Source: Vibrio coralliirubri
GTDB lineage: Bacteria > Pseudomonadota > Gammaproteobacteria > Enterobacterales > Vibrionaceae
Assembly (NCBI RefSeq): GCF_024347375.1
Contig: NZ_AP025471.1
Span: forward strand, 124,001-188,000
Direction: 5' to 3'
DNA: 64,000 bases
Part shown: piece by piece, positions 62,286 through 64,000 of the stretch
Layout of the letters: the number at the start of each line of letters is the position of its first letter
How positions within the stretch are numbered: the stretch's first letter is position 1
The notes under the pieces: model-generated
What the model was told of the DNA's origin: nothing
What the model saw: the letters and a program-made list of their open reading frames with translations, nothing else
Database searches by the model: none
Program-made: the position numbers and the translations under genes

Positions 62286-63923
62286 TTAAATGTCCAAAGC
62301 AGTACTGAGTTCTACGAGGTCTTTGTAGAATGAGTATCTACTTTTCACTCCCTCATACTTCAAACCAAGCGAAACAATATCTCCCTGATGTCTGATGAAT
62401 ATTTCTCTTAGCTTGTCAGGCCCCCTTAGTGGTTCGGACACTTCAGTAGCCGTAGCCTTTAGGTTTTCTTGTGCTCTGGTACAGACAACTCTCGCAAGCT
62501 CTGCATCAAAATGATGAGTATGTATCCTCTCAAACAGGGAGCGAATCTCGATGTCGTAGACCGAATTTTGGAAAGATACATAAATCGGATGAACGTCTGA
62601 AAATGCGGAATAAGTGTAATCATCAACATCGGCAACGAGCTTCAACGTTACTCCACCCCAGTTAAGTAGTTGATCAAACCTCTCCATTGGCGAGCCTTGG
62701 TACTCAAGGTGTTTAGACATCATTGGTACATGCTGAAGCTGATCATAGAGCCTAAAGTGTTTTTCCTTCAAACACATTAAAACAGCCAAATAATAAACAT
62801 CTAAAGACCTTTCAGAACCTAGGTTATCGACAATGGACACCAGTCTTTCTGTTATTTGAATTGATTCTCTTTCTGATAGTTTTAGTGCGCGATAAATGGT
62901 GGAAAGGTTTTCAAAGTGCACGTTAACATCCATAGGTTTTGGCCAGATCCCAATTCCTTTTTGGATCAAAGCGTTCAATGAAAGCTTGTCTAAATCACAA
63001 TGGACTGACAGTAGTTCTTTCAACGGCATTTTCTTCAGTGCGTATCGTGTATTAAAGAAACGCCCCAGATAGATATCTGCATCAAATCCCTGTCCATAGA
63101 CTACCTTCACCGCATGCTGAAGCTGCCTTGTATCAGTTGCTACAACAAACACTACGCCTTTAATGTCGAAGATGTGCTTAATGGTCTCCAGCATTTCAAC
63201 GGCATAGCTAGGGCGACAACGGTCTAATTCATCAATGAAGACAAAGGCTGGATATTGTTTATCCGTAAAACCTTTAACTGCTTCCAACCACTGACTCACA
63301 CTCTGTTTCAATGCAGAAATGGCTTTCGCCTTGCCTTCATGTTCATCTAACATGTACTGCACAGCTTTAGACGCAGCAGCACTCATGTCCAAAGCATTGC
63401 CGTCTTCATCCTTGATGTCTGACTCTGCACTTGCTCCTTCTGCGTCATTCATAACAGCAGCAAAATCAATACCGGTAAACTTCTTAGTCACGCCACCGAC
63501 TAATGCTGGAGCTAGAGCCTTAAATAGACCGCCAGCTTTGCCAATTACACTGATCGCAGTATTGTCCTCAGCTCTACCAGCTTGCTCTCTCAACTGACTT
63601 ACCATTGATGAAATCACCGTCATCAGCGGGTCATCTGAATAGTCCTGCTGCCATGCATCAACGTAGACAACAGGATGATGTGCTTTGAGGTCTTCTGCCC
63701 AGCGTTTAAGAAAGTACGTCTTACCGCTGCCCCATTCGGAGTTCAGGTTGAGTACGTAATTACGCTTCTTGTCTTCACCGTCTCTGCTCTCGTCATAGCC
63801 TTTAGATGCAAGAAAGTTTGATAGGTACTGAGCGTATTTAGCTCGGTTTAGCGTGTCTTTGGGATAGTGAGCACCATCAATATCGACTGGCTGACTCCAA
63901 TTAATAACTACGTTGCTTGGCAT
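62286..63923 (-). CDS. KAP-family P-loop NTPase
   Basis: A 545-residue KAP NTPase. Walker A is NLNSEWGSGKTYFLKRW (59-75) and Walker B AFVFIDELDRCRPSYAVEML (226-245), the IDELDR block being the KAP signature, followed by KGVVFVVATDTRQLQ with sensor-type residues. The usual paired membrane helices inserted in the P-loop domain are only weakly represented (around 128-145, GKAGGLFKALAPALVGG). KAP NTPases organise membrane complexes and recur in phage-defence loci. The ATG lies about 75 bp before the window end region. A fragment of a second gene follows downstream. Confidence 0.82.
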   Translation of the reverse strand: MPSNVVINWSQPVDIDGAHYPKDTLNRAKYAQYLSNFLASKGYDESRDGEDKKRNYVLNLNSEWGSGKTYFLKRWAEDLKAHHPVVYVDAWQQDYSDDPLMTVISSMVSQLREQAGRAEDNTAISVIGKAGGLFKALAPALVGGVTKKFTGIDFAAVMNDAEGASAESDIKDEDGNALDMSAAASKAVQYMLDEHEGKAKAISALKQSVSQWLEAVKGFTDKQYPAFVFIDELDRCRPSYAVEMLETIKHIFDIKGVVFVVATDTRQLQHAVKVVYGQGFDADIYLGRFFNTRYALKKMPLKELLSVHCDLDKLSLNALIQKGIGIWPKPMDVNVHFENLSTIYRALKLSERESIQITERLVSIVDNLGSERSLDVYYLAVLMCLKEKHFRLYDQLQHVPMMSKHLEYQGSPMERFDQLLNWGGVTLKLVADVDDYTYSAFSDVHPIYVSFQNSVYDIEIRSLFERIHTHHFDAELARVVCTRAQENLKATATEVSEPLRGPDKLREIFIRHQGDIVSLGLKYEGVKSRYSFYKDLVELSTALDI

Positions 63924-64000
63924 ATAAACTCCGATGCATTTTAACTGTCTGTATGGTCTAACTTTTCATCATGAAAATCAATCTGATGCATATAATCCAA

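Overview
The window looks like a Vibrio chromosome (probably the Splendidus clade; inferred from gene content, not searched). Supporting signs are a fecA-fecBCDE ferric citrate locus, a guaC gene with a Tn7-like end directly behind it, and half-sites and a near-complete site of the VCR type (Vibrio superintegron attC). Two stretches of ordinary chromosome are interrupted by two accessory regions.

Region 1 (1-20353) is core-like: a TonB siderophore receptor (cut by the window start), fecA and fecBCDE, a heme-binding beta-barrel lipocalin-like protein, a VOC protein behind what looks like a SoxR operator, a DMT exporter, a secreted GH13 alpha-amylase, a LysR regulator with a flavin monooxygenase, a MATE pump, a Spy/CpxP protein, a receiver-CheC protein paired with a PAS protein, and guaC with a structured leader. 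Region 2 (20375-about 26200) is the wreck of a Tn7-like transposon of the guaC-attached kind: the TnsB-type end starts 22 bp after guaC, then a truncated tnsA, then three full copies and one 91-bp stub of a single 1054-bp IS5/IS903-group element. These copies have inverted and deleted the cargo. Region 3 (26378-34200) is core-like again: DUF819 transporter, a KefB-type antiporter with its flavodoxin-like partner, a threonine aldolase-like PLP enzyme, YccF and an outer-membrane barrel.

Region 4 (about 35030 to the window end) is a large accessory island. It begins inside an iron-containing alcohol dehydrogenase gene that has lost its 5' third. It holds some twenty mostly unrecognised genes in one- to four-gene units: DUF6864-like, DUF2971, FCP1/NIF-type HAD, RloC/PrrC-like AAA ATPase with a zinc hook, HNH endonuclease, CoiA-like zinc protein, a large membrane protein with a partner, SEC-C protein and KAP NTPase. 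This mix is typical of defence islands. Between the units sit degenerate copies of a composite non-coding repeat (blocks I call alpha, beta, gamma, delta). One block folds into a hairpin whose stem shows a compensatory change. At least one unit (HNH) is a nearly intact superintegron cassette, and the DUF2971 gene ends at a decayed VCR. Two more copies of the same IS, each with clean 9-bp duplications, break two island genes. No integrase, CRISPR array, rRNA or tRNA was seen in the window.

Most interesting items: the guaC-attached Tn7-like remnant, the composite island repeat with its covarying hairpin, the SoxR-type operator before the VOC gene, the twin hairpins in the guaC leader, and several unnamed operons that could be new defence systems.
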